Assembly (NCBI GenBank): GCA_002069025.1
Contig: MWBK01000206.1
Coordinates: forward strand, 1-64,000
Source: Bacteroidetes bacterium ADurb.Bin302
GTDB taxonomy: Bacteria; Bacteroidota; Bacteroidia; Bacteroidales; Paludibacteraceae
DNA: 64,000 bases
Direction: 5' to 3'
How positions within the stretch are numbered: position 1 is the stretch's first letter; every line of letters starts with the position of its first letter. Positions 33,125 through 43,950 of the stretch are shown here, piece after piece. The notes below the pieces were generated by a model. The model did no database searches. It was not told the origin of the DNA and worked only from the letters and a program-made list of their open reading frames with translations. The position numbers were made by a program, and so were the translations under genes.

Positions 33125-33688
33125 ATGGAAGAATTAAAATTAGTGTCTCCTATTCCTCCAAGTGTAAATCATTACCTATGTCCGAGAATCATATACAATC
33201 ATGGGAAACCTATGGTGATTATGTATGAAACTCCAGAGGCAAAGAAGTTTAAGAAAAGCTTCAAGAGCTATGTTGTGGAAGAAGTTAGCAAACAAGGGTT
33301 TGAATCTAACCGTGATAAAAAACAACACTGGCGGCTCAAAGCGCAGTTTTACTTTGATAGGATAGACAGAGACTGTAACAATTATTGGAAACTTTTATTG
33401 GATGCTATTACTGAAACTGAGAAAGTATGGGTAGATGATAATACAGTATGTGAATCAGTTGCAGGAATATGGTATGATAAAAGGAATCCAAGAATAGAAT
33501 TGCTTATATCTCCAGTACAGTATGTCGGTATATTCGACAGCAAAGAAGAAAAAGAATCTTTTGAAGACAAGTGTAAGTCTTGCAAGAAATATTGTAATGG
33601 TAAATGTAGGTTATTGAAAGAGTCCGTAGAAGGAAGAATCAATCCAGAAATTGTTAATAAGGATTGTACAAAATTTATAGAAAGATAA
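33125..33688 (+). CDS. RusA-like Holliday junction nuclease
   Basis: 187 residues, ATG 33125 with AGAGGTGAGT upstream (GTG 33119 lies in that site). RusA features: VSPIPPSVNHYLCPRI at the N-terminus and DRDCNNYWKLLLDAI...VWVDDNTV, carrying the catalytic aspartates (D near 83-85 and DD near 105). A C-terminal extension of about 60 residues holds a cysteine cluster CKSCKKYCNGKC...DCTKF, probably zinc-binding. RusA cuts four-way junctions; its place in the tail operon, not with replication genes, is unusual. Confidence 0.85.
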   Translation: MEELKLVSPIPPSVNHYLCPRIIYNHGKPMVIMYETPEAKKFKKSFKSYVVEEVSKQGFESNRDKKQHWRLKAQFYFDRIDRDCNNYWKLLLDAITETEKVWVDDNTVCESVAGIWYDKRNPRIELLISPVQYVGIFDSKEEKESFEDKCKSCKKYCNGKCRLLKESVEGRINPEIVNKDCTKFIER

Positions 33689-33700
33689 GGTGTTTTAAAG

Positions 33701-34210
33701 ATGATGAATTTAAATGAATATATCTCTATTTGTAATAAGGTAACTGAGTCAGTAATTTTCGTTGACGATAATTATGAGCTTAAATATTATCCAGAACTGA
33801 AGGAGTTTTACCTCCTGTACTTTATCAATGCTACTCTTCACGAAGCAGAAGCTTTTGTTGATGAAGATAACAATGTTGATATGGATAAGGCTTTCAGTTT
33901 TGTAATCAGTAATAAGGAAGGCATCATTGAAGAAGCAGATAGAACTCTTTACAATATGCTTCTCAATGGTGTAAATGAAAAGATTGAAGAGAAAAAGAAC
34001 AGATACTACAACGTTCCTGCTACTCCAAGTCTTTGTGACGTTGCCTTAGAGTCTTTATTCAAAACAATTGAAGAAAAGATTATGGAAACTAACAATATAG
34101 TTGAAAGTGTAGGACAGGAGAACCTTACAAAACTTATTACAGATATGTCAAAGAAAAAGTTCACAGAAGCAAACGTAGTTAAAGCTATGCAGAAAAACGG
34201 GGTAATATGA
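33701..34210 (+). CDS. Helical tail-region protein, possible tail assembly chaperone
   Basis: 169 residues, AAGGTGTTTTAAAG before ATG 33701. Almost all helical and acidic (LKEFYLLYFINATLHEAEAF, LCDVALESLFKTIEEKIMET). Size and position shortly before the tape measure fit a tail assembly chaperone, but I see no slippery frameshift sequence joining it to the next gene; they overlap by 4 bp at ATGATG instead. Function not proven. Confidence 0.5.
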   Translation: MMNLNEYISICNKVTESVIFVDDNYELKYYPELKEFYLLYFINATLHEAEAFVDEDNNVDMDKAFSFVISNKEGIIEEADRTLYNMLLNGVNEKIEEKKNRYYNVPATPSLCDVALESLFKTIEEKIMETNNIVESVGQENLTKLITDMSKKKFTEANVVKAMQKNGVI

Positions 34211-34491
34211 TGGAAAGAGTTTCACAGTTTATAATATCTGGTAACTACTTTGCGAGAGGTTTTATTACAGCGCTTAATGGGTTTGCAGAGAAGTTAGAGA
34301 GTGATATCTTTATTATTGTAGACGGTGAAGAACACAATGCAAAGAAATTATACTCTATGCTATCGAGAGACCCTATTAGGGTTGGACAGACCATCAAAGT
34401 AGTATGTTATAACAATGATACAAAGAAAGCTCTTTCTGATTTGGATAAAATGAGGGAGTTTATCGAAAATGACTATAGAAGAGCAGATTAA
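34207..34491 (+). CDS. HPr-like domain protein without the phosphorylated histidine
   Basis: 94 residues from ATG 34207 (34210 also possible), overlapping the previous stop. It follows the HPr pattern over its whole length: strand FIISGNYFARGFITALNGFA matches the site-containing GxHARPA segment, IIVDGEEHNAKKLYSML matches the xxNGKxxNxKSIMxxM segment, GQTIKVVCYNNDTKKALSDL matches GxxIxIxxxGxDExxAxxxL. The His15 position is Tyr/Phe and Ser46 is replaced, so phosphotransfer is unlikely. Perhaps a decoy or a structural use of the fold. Assignment is by eye. Confidence 0.55.
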   Translation: MMERVSQFIISGNYFARGFITALNGFAEKLESDIFIIVDGEEHNAKKLYSMLSRDPIRVGQTIKVVCYNNDTKKALSDLDKMREFIENDYRRAD

Positions 34492-34966
34492 AAGATATCT
34501 TACAGGTTCTGGTGGTAAAGGTAAAAATATTCCTTACCACCAGTTCAAGATTGAAATGAATAGACTTAAAAGAATATTCAGAGCAAAACTTTCAGATGCG
34601 ATGGATACTTATACGACAATTGAATATCAAAGAACAGGAAGAATTCTTGACCCAGACATGTACAAGATTGACATTATAAGAACAGGGAATTCCTATGTAG
34701 GAAAACTTTCCCTTGCTTATGGTGTTCATCATTCATGGGACGGAGTAAAAAATCAAGTGAGAGGACAAGCAGTTCCTATTCTTAGAATTTTGAGTGAAGG
34801 ATACAAGACCCATAATGCTTGGCATAGTCACATCCCATATTTCGGATGGAGACCGAGACGTGGCGGTTATCGTATTGATTTCATCAAGGCGACAATTGAC
34901 GAGTTTAATAGGAAGAATAGGTTTGGTATAGTACTAACAGTAGAAAATGTTGACATGAATAAATAA
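34469..34966 (+). CDS. Tail-region protein of unknown function
   Basis: 165 residues, ATG 34469 overlapping the previous gene by 23 bp. Basic, with N-terminal helix, then strands (YVGKLSLAYGVHHSWDG) and a C-terminal arginine-rich part (FGWRPRRGGYRIDFIK). It lies immediately before the tape measure, where neck or tail-tip assembly proteins are common. No family recognised. Confidence 0.5.
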   Translation: MTIEEQIKRYLTGSGGKGKNIPYHQFKIEMNRLKRIFRAKLSDAMDTYTTIEYQRTGRILDPDMYKIDIIRTGNSYVGKLSLAYGVHHSWDGVKNQVRGQAVPILRILSEGYKTHNAWHSHIPYFGWRPRRGGYRIDFIKATIDEFNRKNRFGIVLTVENVDMNK

Positions 34967-34979
34967 GGTGGTGTAAATA

Positions 34980-37900
34980 ATGGCAAATAGTGAATTAACC
35001 TTTGTGGCGAGACTCGACCCACAAGCAAGTATTGACAAATTAGTAAATGAAGACTTACCAAAAATTGAGCAGGGGGTTGACGCAAAGAACGAACCGAAAT
35101 TTATAGCCCACCTCAATATTGATAAGACAGCAGAGAATATCTCAAAGGAATTAGCCCAAGTAGGTAAAGCATTAAAACTTGATTTTGGTAAAGTAATTAG
35201 CAATAACCAGAAGGGTGCTAAGAACGTATCGAAGGCTGTAGCACAACAGGTTTACAATCTTGATGACCTCAATGAAGCAAAGATAAAGTATTTCAGAAAT
35301 GCTACAGATATGGAGCAGTTACGCAAGAATATTATGAGTACCATTTCAAAAGATGGTGGATATAAGGATACTGCTACAATCAAATATCTGATGGATGAAG
35401 AGAATCAAATTAAGAAGGTTATTCTTTCATATCAGAACATGGAACAGCAGATGGTATCTGTTGATTTCGTAAGAAAGAAGATAGGCAACGATGGTAAGCA
35501 TAAAAGAACAGACTGGGTTGCTGATGCAGAAACTATAACTGAAGGTGCGAACAAAGCAAGTGCCGCCTATAAGCAGATGCAGGAAAGCGTTAACAGTTTT
35601 CGTAACTTTATGTCAAAGAAAACTGGTACTTTTGACAACAGCGGCAATCAAGTTTTACAGGGAAGTCTCGGTGCTTACTCTGGTCAGAATGTAGTGGCTA
35701 TTGATAAACTGTTAGAAAAGCAGAGAGAATATGACGCAGAAGTTCTTAAGATAAGAGAAGATGAAAACCTGTCTTATACAGAAAGACTGGCTCGTATAAA
35801 AGAATACACTGCTGAAAAGAAGACTGAAATAGGTCTCATTGAAAAAGCAGAGAAGGCAGGAGCTAAACTTACTGGTACAGATATGTCACAGACTATAGAA
35901 AAGTCTGTCCTTGCTGTTGAAAGACTTAAGCAGAATGTTGAAAAGATGTCAACTTCTCTCTATGGAAGCAGAACAGGATTCAGAGAAATTCTGGACGTAG
36001 ATATCAAACGTCTCGAAGAGTCTTTACTTAATGTTACAGATAAAGCATCTTTTGATAAATTTGTTTTACAATTGACTGAGGTTAAGAATAAAATAAATGA
36101 ACTCAATAAAGACCAAAAGGCTGTAAAGTTTTCTTTTAAAATTGATGATTCAATCAAAGAGATTGAGAGATTCAAACAGTCTATTATGCATCTTGTTCCA
36201 AGTGGAGAAGTTAAGCAGGTTGAGACAAGATTAAACGTACTTAAGCAGAGTATTCGTGGAGCATTAGATGAAGGTTCTCTTAAGAAGTACATGGCTTCAT
36301 TCAATGAATTCAAGAGAACTATTACTGAAAAGATAGATGTAAGTAAGAGCGTCGAAGCTATCAGAAGAGGTCTTGAAGTTACTGACAAGCAACTTCATGC
36401 TATGATGAATTCAAGTACCTCCAGAGTAGATGGCTCTACCAGAAACGCTCTCGAACAGGAATCGTTTAATATAAAAAATCTTCTTTCTGCTGTAACATCA
36501 CAGGCAGATTTGGACTATGTAAACAACCAGATTGCAGAGTTCGAGAAGAGATTAAAGATATTAAATATCTCTATCAAAGAAAACGTTGGCAAGTATAAAC
36601 TTGACATTGATGTTAAAGATGCACAGGCAAAACTTGATACATTTGTAAAGAACAATCAAGATGTTATTTCAAAAGCAGGTCTTACTCAGCAATTCACAGA
36701 ATTAAGAAATCATATCACAGGTGCTTTAAATCCTACTATCTTATCTGGATATACAAAAGAACTTGGTAGATTAATTACTGAGACAGATGATTATAATAAG
36801 AGACTTAAGTTACAGGAAGATACTCTTCTTAAGATAAAAGGTATTCAGACTGTAGCTAATGTCAATGAGAAAGATATTACTAACATCGGTAATGCATCAA
36901 GAAGAAATGCTGATGTTGCCACATTCAACGCTTTAACAAAAGAGCTTGTTGATATTAACACACAGTTGCAGAACTTTGATGCATTAACAACAGAAGACTT
37001 TGAGAAGGCAAGCAGAAGAGTAAATGCTATCAATGCAGAGCTTCAGAACTTATATAAAAATGTTGGAGACAGACAGCATCAATCTATATTCTCTGATAAC
37101 ACATTAAATACTCTTGACCAGATAAGCCAGAAGGCAAATAGTGTAACATCAAATCTTGGCAAGGATGCAACACTTCTTTCAGAATTCCAGACAGAATATA
37201 ATAATATATACAATCAGATATTAGCCATCTTAAATGCTCCGACATCGAAAGAAGGAGAGGCAGAAGTTGGTAGGCTCTTAACTAATCTTAAAGCTGTACA
37301 GGCAGAGTATGAAAAGATGGCATCACAGAAAGTAAACTTTGCAAACAATTTTGTTGATGCAGGCAATAAGATAAATGAGCTTGGAGCTAAAATAAAGGCT
37401 ATCCAAGTTTCTACTCCACAGGGAGGTTTAGCCGATTCTCTTACCTCAATTTCACAGCGTTATGATGAATTAGTTTCCAAGTTTGAACAGGTAGCTGAGC
37501 CGAAAGCCCTTGAACTTCTGGAAAAGGAATTATCTGTATTAACATCTGACTTTAATGTTTTCAACACAGCATTAAAAGATGACCAAGCAAGACAGAAGCT
37601 TGCTCAGAGTTTATCGAAAGATGTTGAAAAGCTCAGAGCTTTAAGGGCAGAGCTTACAAAAGTTGGAAACAACTTAAGTGGATATGATGTACCATACACT
37701 AATCTTATAACAAAGATTAATAGTATGCTTGCAGGCGTAGGCAAGATTGCTGACATCCCTGCTTTAAATAACTTTGAAACACAGATGGCAAACATTGAGT
37801 CTGAAGTTAAAAGATTCCAGACTTCTATCAGTGATGCAAGTGCAATATCAAAACTTGCTACACAGGGCGAAAATCTTGCTATTAAGATTGAAACCTTCAT

Positions 37901-40900
37901 TCAGTCCAATACAAGATTAAGTGGTACGGCAAAACAGAACTTAGAAGGATTGGCACAATCAGCAAGAAATGTAACGTCATCTCTTGACCTTGGTAGAATC
38001 AATACACAGTTCCAGAATATGCAGATGCAGTTACGTTCTGCTAATCAGCTTGGTAAGGGATTGGTTGATAGATTCAAGGAGATGTCTGCGAAGTTCAGCT
38101 ATTGGTTCAGCATGACAACAATCATCATGAGAATTGTCACTGGATTAAGACAGATGGTAACAAATGTTAAAGAGATTGATGTGGCAATGGTATCACTTAA
38201 GAAAGTTACTGACGAGACTGCTGAAGGATACAGGCGATTCTTTGATGAAGCATCCAAGGGTGCGAAGAAGTTATCTATTAGTATCGTAGACCTTATTAAT
38301 GCATCCGCTGATTTCGCTCGACTCGGTTACAATACTGTCGATGCTGAAAAGCTTGGTGAGCTTGCAACTGTGTATAAGAACGTATCTGAATATGAGAATA
38401 TTAATGAAGCATCAGAAAGTATCATCTCTACAATGAAGGCTTTCAAAGAAGGAGCTACTGACATTGAAAGTGCCACAAGAGCTATTAACGCATTTAATGA
38501 AGTGGGTAAATTGTGCCCATATGTTACAGTAATGTAACATAAAGCAGATAGGTAAATCGGTTAAAAGCCAGTAAGTCAAAGATGGGTCAAGACCGAGATT
38601 AAAATATTGACAATTCAAAATTAATATGGTATAATAAAAATAAATTTGAGAGGAGGAACAGAACATGGGTAATTTTGTTGATTTAACAAATATGAGATTT
38701 GGTAATTTAACAGTGGTTTCTAAAACAGACAAGCTAGAAAGAATAAATATTGTATCATGAATAATATTCCTTTGATAAGATTTCCATATTTTTTATCGAA
38801 GGAAGAAATAGAAAAAGAATTGGAAATAATATTTTAATTGTAACGACTGCCATGATGTATATGGTAACATATGCATTTAACCTATCTACCCTACTTATTA
38901 TAAGAGGGTATAATATACAGTCTGAACATCACACTATATATAAAATGTGAGAGTAAGGTAGAAATACCTTACCGCCATAATTAATTATGGTCAGTATGTT
39001 ATATTGTAAATATAACAGAAAGTAACAGCTTGAACAATTTTGCAATTTCTTCACAGGGTATCGGTGAAGCTATGAAACGTTCTGCTTCAGCAATGCATGT
39101 AGCAGGCAATGATTTAGCACAGTCTATTGGTCTCGCAACTGGTGCGAATACAATCATTCAAGACCCAGACATTGTGGGTACAGCCTTAAAGAGTTTGTCT
39201 TTGAGAATTACTTCTACGAAGACAGAACTGGAAGAGCTTGGTGAATCAACCGAATATGCATGTGAGACTTTATCAGAATATAGAAATAAAGTATTGGCAA
39301 TAACTGCTAATACAAGTAATCCTGTTGATATTATGAATGACGCACAGGATGGTTATGTTGATACTTACCATATAATTGAAAGACTTTCAAAGGTATGGAA
39401 AGAACTCAACAATGAGGAACAGCTTGCCATTGAAAAGATGTTTGCAGGTAGACAGCAGGCTAACGTATTTGCGGCTCTTGTTGAAAACTTTGACATTGTT
39501 GAAAAAGCTTATGAGACTGCGACAAAAGCCATGGACGAAGGAACTTCAGCAATGAAGGAACAAGAGAAGTGGCAGGAAGGTCTTGAAGCAAAGACAAATA
39601 ACGTAACGGTTGCTTTTCAATCTTTATCTGAGAATATTTTCCCGAAGGAAACTCTTGCGAAGTTCTTAGATGCTGAAACAAGTATTATTAATTTTACTGA
39701 TGAGATTGTAAAATCATTTGGTGGATTGTCTTTAATCATCGGTGTTATTGGTACTTCTTTATTAAAGGCTAAGGTGGAAATTGATGGAACAGGTAAGAGC
39801 CTTTCATTAGTAGGAGTAAAGATTAAAGAGCTTAGAAGCAACGCAGGTACTATGCAATTCCCTGCATTTGATAAAGCGAAGGCAGACATTGAATCATATA
39901 ACGGAGCTGTTATGGCAGGCGTTAATTCAACGGATGCCCTTACTCATATGTTTGAGGGAAATGCAACCAATGCTCTTGGCAAATTTACTACAACATTAAA
40001 CGGTAGCGTAACATCTATCCGTGATTATGGTGCGGCTCTTGGTCGTATGACGGCAGATAGTGGTAACTTAAACAACATTATTAATGGTTTCAATAGTTTT
40101 AATGCGGCAACTGTAGAAGGTAAAGTTGCACAGCAGGCATTTGTATCTGAAATTCAGAAAACAAATCCTGTTATGGCTAAGTACCTTTTTGGTCTCAACG
40201 GTGCTTCGGCAACAATGAGAGGCTATACTGCGGCTGAGAAACAGGCAAGATTAGCGGCTATTGGTCTTAAGATAGAAACTATTGCTTTAAATACAGCTCT
40301 CACTATGGGGCTTGGATTAGCTATCAGCGGCATCATCAAGTTATGTAGAGAGTTCTATGATAATGTCATCAGTACCACAGGTGCTATTAATAAACTCAAA
40401 GAAGTCAGTGATAATTATTCTCAGAGTGCTCAGAAGATTGAAGAGCTTAGGGAGAAGTACCAGAAGCTTCTTACTTCTGAGGGATCAGAAGCTGATAAAC
40501 AGAAAGCATTAATTGAAATCAAAAAGCAATTAGTTGAAGCTTACGGTTATGAAGCAGATGCTATCAAGGAAGTAAATAGTCTCCGTGAAGACGGTCTTAA
40601 GGTATTCGATGCAGAAGCCGCAAAGGAAGCACAGACTGCTATTGCCAAAATAGAAGCTAATTTATCTAAGGTTTCATCTAAGGTTGCTAAAGCGAAAACA
40701 AAATATATGGGAGCGGATGCTCTTTCTTATGAAAGCGTTTCCCATGATGAATTAACCAAAGGTTTAAGCGAAGAATTAAGGCAGTACTGGCACACGATTT
40801 ATATCGATGAAGCCAACTCATTACAAATAGGTTTTGGTTTTAGTAATGAAGACCGCAGGAAAGCATTAGATGTTATCAAACAGACAAAGCAAGAACTTGT

Positions 40901-43130
40901 TGACCTTCAGCTTTCTGGGGAAGCAAGTCAATATTCTTCTGTAATGTTAAAGCTGTTAGATGATTATGAAGACGAGATTACCAAAAAAATAGGTAAGGAC
41001 ATCACCCAGTTTGATGATAGTATCAAAATGCTTGGGAAAAGCTTAATTACAGTATTCTCTCTTGACAACGGCAATATGGAAGAAGTAGCAGACCAAGGAA
41101 GAAAAGCATTCTCTGCTTACAGAGAAGGTTTACTCTCTGCTATGGATAACCTTAGTATTGATGACTATAGTAAACAAGCGTTGACAGATTATCTCAACAG
41201 TGTGCTTGATTCTGTAGATGTAGCAGAAAGCCAAATCACTACTGAAATTATTGACCCGATTGACCAGATTAATTCTAAGATTGAAGAGTCGAAAGAATTA
41301 ATGAAGGATATCCCGAATAAGATTGGTGATGCGGCTGATTCTCTGGAGAAGATTGACAAGTTATTAGAAACCAACAACGATGCTGATAAGTTCTTCAGCG
41401 TCAAAGAAATGGATGATATACTTGAAAAGTATCCAGAATTGTACGATAAAATTGTTGAAACTGCCTACGGATATAAGATAGAGCAGGGAGCACTTGAACT
41501 TCTTAGAAAGACCAGAGCAGATGAAAAGAAGGAAACTCTTAATGCTGAACTTGAAAAAGCCAGAGCTGTAGCTAAGTCTGCAAAGATTCAGCTTGAACAG
41601 TATATGGCTTTAACTGCGGCTCTGGGAAATCCTCTCGGCAGAGTCAATAAGCAGAAGATTGCATCTGACGCTTTATCTGATTTAAGTAAGTTAATGGATG
41701 CTTACCAGATAAGAATAGATAATCTTAGTGATTCATTTGTTGACATTGCAGATACAAATACAGATATCAAAGATACTCTTGACAAGCAGAAGGATGCACT
41801 CGATAAACAAAAAGATGACCTCGAACAGATGAAGAAGGACTATGAGGATGCTCAGAAGAAAATCAACGACCTTCTTGATTTGACGATGGATTATATCAAG
41901 AAACAGAAAGACCTTGAAAAGGATGCCCTTAAAGAAAAGCTCGACGGTTATAAAAAGGCTGTTGACCTTAAGAAGAAAGAGCTTGACATGGAGAAGAAGC
42001 TTCATGACTACAAGGATAATCTTTCTGAAAAGAGCAAGGCGGCTAATGACTTAAAACTTAAGATAGATGCTTTAAGTGTTGAGGGTGTTGACTATTCATT
42101 AGAAGACCTTAAAAACAAAAAGAAATATCAAGAGGATTATGTCAAAGCTAAGAAAGAACTTGACGACATCATTTATGACCATGAAATGGATATCAGAAAG
42201 CAGGCTCTTGATGACGAACTTGACCTGTTTGAAAATCAGATAGATGCTCAGACCAAAGCGATAGAGGATTACCTTGCTCATGAGGGTAAAATCAGAGCTG
42301 ATGCTATTGATATGATGAATGGTAAGACGGAGGAATTCTACAGGAATCTTTATGATTATACTGTAAATTATACCACTAAGTCTGACTATGAATTCCAGAA
42401 ACTTTGGAATGATGCATATGATGCTCTTGCAAAATATGGAAACGGTCAGATAGATGTTAATAATGTCCTCGCTTATCTCAATTATCAAATCGGTTATACT
42501 GATGGACAGATTAAAGGTCTCGATAACTCTATCACAAATCTGAATAATCAGATACAGGCAATGGGTAATAATACACGTTCTGCGATGGAAACAACAAGGA
42601 ACGCTATTGACCCTACTATATCAATGTTTAATAAAATGGCTGATGCCATTAAAAACGTACAAGATGCTATGTCTGGTTTATCATCACAGCCAACGGGTAT
42701 GGGAAATGACCCAAGATATACAGATACTTCTTATACAAAACAGTATATGGAAAAGTCAACCACTCCAAAGAACACAATGGACATTGCTCATTATATGATG
42801 CATAAAGTTCCAAAGTTCCATGATGGAGGACTGGTAGAAGGCGACGGAGAAGTATTTGCAAAACTCATGGCAGGAGAGGTTGTAACAACTGCAAATCAAG
42901 CTGAGAAATTCTTAGGTGAAACTCTCCCTAAGTTAATCACAGCAGGTCAGAATGTTTTTGCACCGAAGTACTCACAGAATCCTCTTACTGTGGGAGATAT
43001 TATTGTTAATGGTAATGCAACCCAAGAAACTGTAAATCAGCTTAGAACTATCCAGAACACTATAGCTGAAAACATATTCAAACGAATTAACACTCGTTCT
43101 CGTAATAAGGGGCTCGGTGTTATGATATAA
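34980..43130 (+). CDS. Tape measure protein, split by a group I intron (exons 34980-38507 and 39033-43130)
   Basis: Joined exons encode 2541 residues (1176 + 1365), predicting a very long tail. The junction restores a conserved tape-measure segment: AFNEVG|NNFAISSQGIGEAM. Exon 1 is nearly all coiled coil. Across the junction lies the conserved core (KEIDVAMVSLKKVTDE ... GIGEAMKRSASAMHVAGN ... SLSLRITSTKTELEELGE). Exon 2 has hydrophobic segments (GLSLIIGVIGTSLL; LGLAISGIIKL), long coiled coils and a C-terminal FHDGGLVEGDGEVFAKL motif typical of the family end. Without splicing exon 1 stops after nine extra codons. TTG 39030 as a start for exon 2 is artefactual. Sets tail length and acts in DNA delivery. 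Confidence 0.92.
38607..38635 (+). promoter_or_regulatory. Promoter inside the intron
   Basis: TTGACA (38607-38612), 17-bp spacer, TGG then TATAAT (38630-38635), followed by GAGAGGAGG and ATG 38665. It once expressed the intron endonuclease. Confidence 0.75.
38665..38837 (+). pseudogene. Remnant of an intron-encoded HNH-type homing endonuclease
   Basis: Two reading pieces remain. The first (38665-38760, 31 codons) begins VDLTNMRFGNLTVVSKTDK, the typical start of phage HNH/AP2 endonucleases (DLTGQRFGRLTVI). The second (38757-38837) ends NNIPLIRFPYFLSKEEIEKE, like the IPLIRIPY C-terminal motif of such enzymes. The whole nuclease core is deleted. The promoter and ribosome site are still perfect, so loss is probably recent. 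Confidence 0.8.
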
Positions 43131-43147
43131 AAAGGAGTTGAACATTT

Positions 43148-43948
43148 GTGTATAAAGCTTTTACTTTTGTATATAACGATGTATCTTCATCCAATTACAA
43201 TTTAAAGCTTTTACGCATAGACGAGAAGGATGCGTACACTACAGGAAGTAGTGTACCTCCTAAATCGTTTACTATGTGTAAAACAAATCTTTCCTCAAAA
43301 CAAAACATCGTCGGGGTAACAGTGGATGACACACTTGAATTTCCAGTACAGGTTTTATTTGACTGGGAGGAAGGGGAACATCCAGATGGTGTTTCCAGAA
43401 ATGTAATTGGAAAAATTAGAAAGTGGCTTTTTAATCAGACTGATTTCAAAAAGCTTGTTATACTGCAACCAGATATGCAGGATAAATATTTTGAAGCAAT
43501 ATTTACAAATCCACAAGACCTTATGCTTGAAGGACAAGTAATTGGATTTAGTGGAACAGTTAAGTGCAATAATACTGGTGCGTATAAGAATAAAAAAATA
43601 AAAAAGAATGTAACAGGAACTGAAATATATCATGTTCTCAATGAGACAGATGGTATATTCGACACACCTCTTAACATAAAGATTGAAGCAGGCGGTCAAG
43701 GTGTAGAAGATTTCTTCCTTGTTGTGAATGGTGAAGGAATAGCTATTGACCATGTACCTGCAAACTGTGTCATTACAATTGATACAGAAACACTGATGGT
43801 TGAAGCATCGGATGCGTTCGATGTTTATGATAATTTCAACATGTGCTTTCCACAGTTTAAAACTGGCATGAATATGGTAACAGTTGGTGCGAGTGAAGGA
43901 GCTGATGTTACCATTGAATGGAAAGAGATTATAGAGGTTGGTGTATAA
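43148..43948 (+). CDS. Distal tail protein (Dit)
   Basis: 266 residues from GTG 43148 (AAAGGAGTTGAACATTT). Follows the tape measure and precedes Tal, the normal Dit place. Features: N-terminal FVYNDVSSSNYNLKLLRIDE, and VDDTLEFPVQVLFDWEEGE ... IRKWLFNQTDFKKLVILQPD, the belt-domain pattern of Dit (short strand, then helix R-K-W-L). C-terminal galectin-like half. It forms the hexameric ring linking the tail to the tip. Confidence 0.8.
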   Translation: MYKAFTFVYNDVSSSNYNLKLLRIDEKDAYTTGSSVPPKSFTMCKTNLSSKQNIVGVTVDDTLEFPVQVLFDWEEGEHPDGVSRNVIGKIRKWLFNQTDFKKLVILQPDMQDKYFEAIFTNPQDLMLEGQVIGFSGTVKCNNTGAYKNKKIKKNVTGTEIYHVLNETDGIFDTPLNIKIEAGGQGVEDFFLVVNGEGIAIDHVPANCVITIDTETLMVEASDAFDVYDNFNMCFPQFKTGMNMVTVGASEGADVTIEWKEIIEVGV

Positions 43949-43950
43949 TT

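Larger units (their letters stand above)
38508..39032 (+). ncRNA. Group I self-splicing intron in the tape measure gene
   Basis: 525 nt between codons. Exon 1 ends in U (GTGGGT) and the intron ends in G (CAGCTTG), as group I introns require. P1 is visible: exon GUGGGU pairs with intron GCCCAU (38515-38520) with a U-G wobble at the splice site. The 3' part has ATATACAGTCTGAAC (38913-38927), matching the conserved S/P7 strand, then a P9-like stem AAGGTAG/ACCTTACC region. It contains its own promoter and the remains of a homing endonuclease. Confidence 0.88.

Noticed and set aside
38508..39032. Frameshift or transposon in the tape measure instead of an intron
   Set aside because: In-frame codon-boundary junction, U/G borders, P1 pairing and P7-like element favour a group I intron.
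39030..43130. Second half of the tape measure as a separate gene from TTG 39030
   Set aside because: No ribosome site; the TTG spans the intron end and exon joining exactly restores a conserved tape-measure segment.
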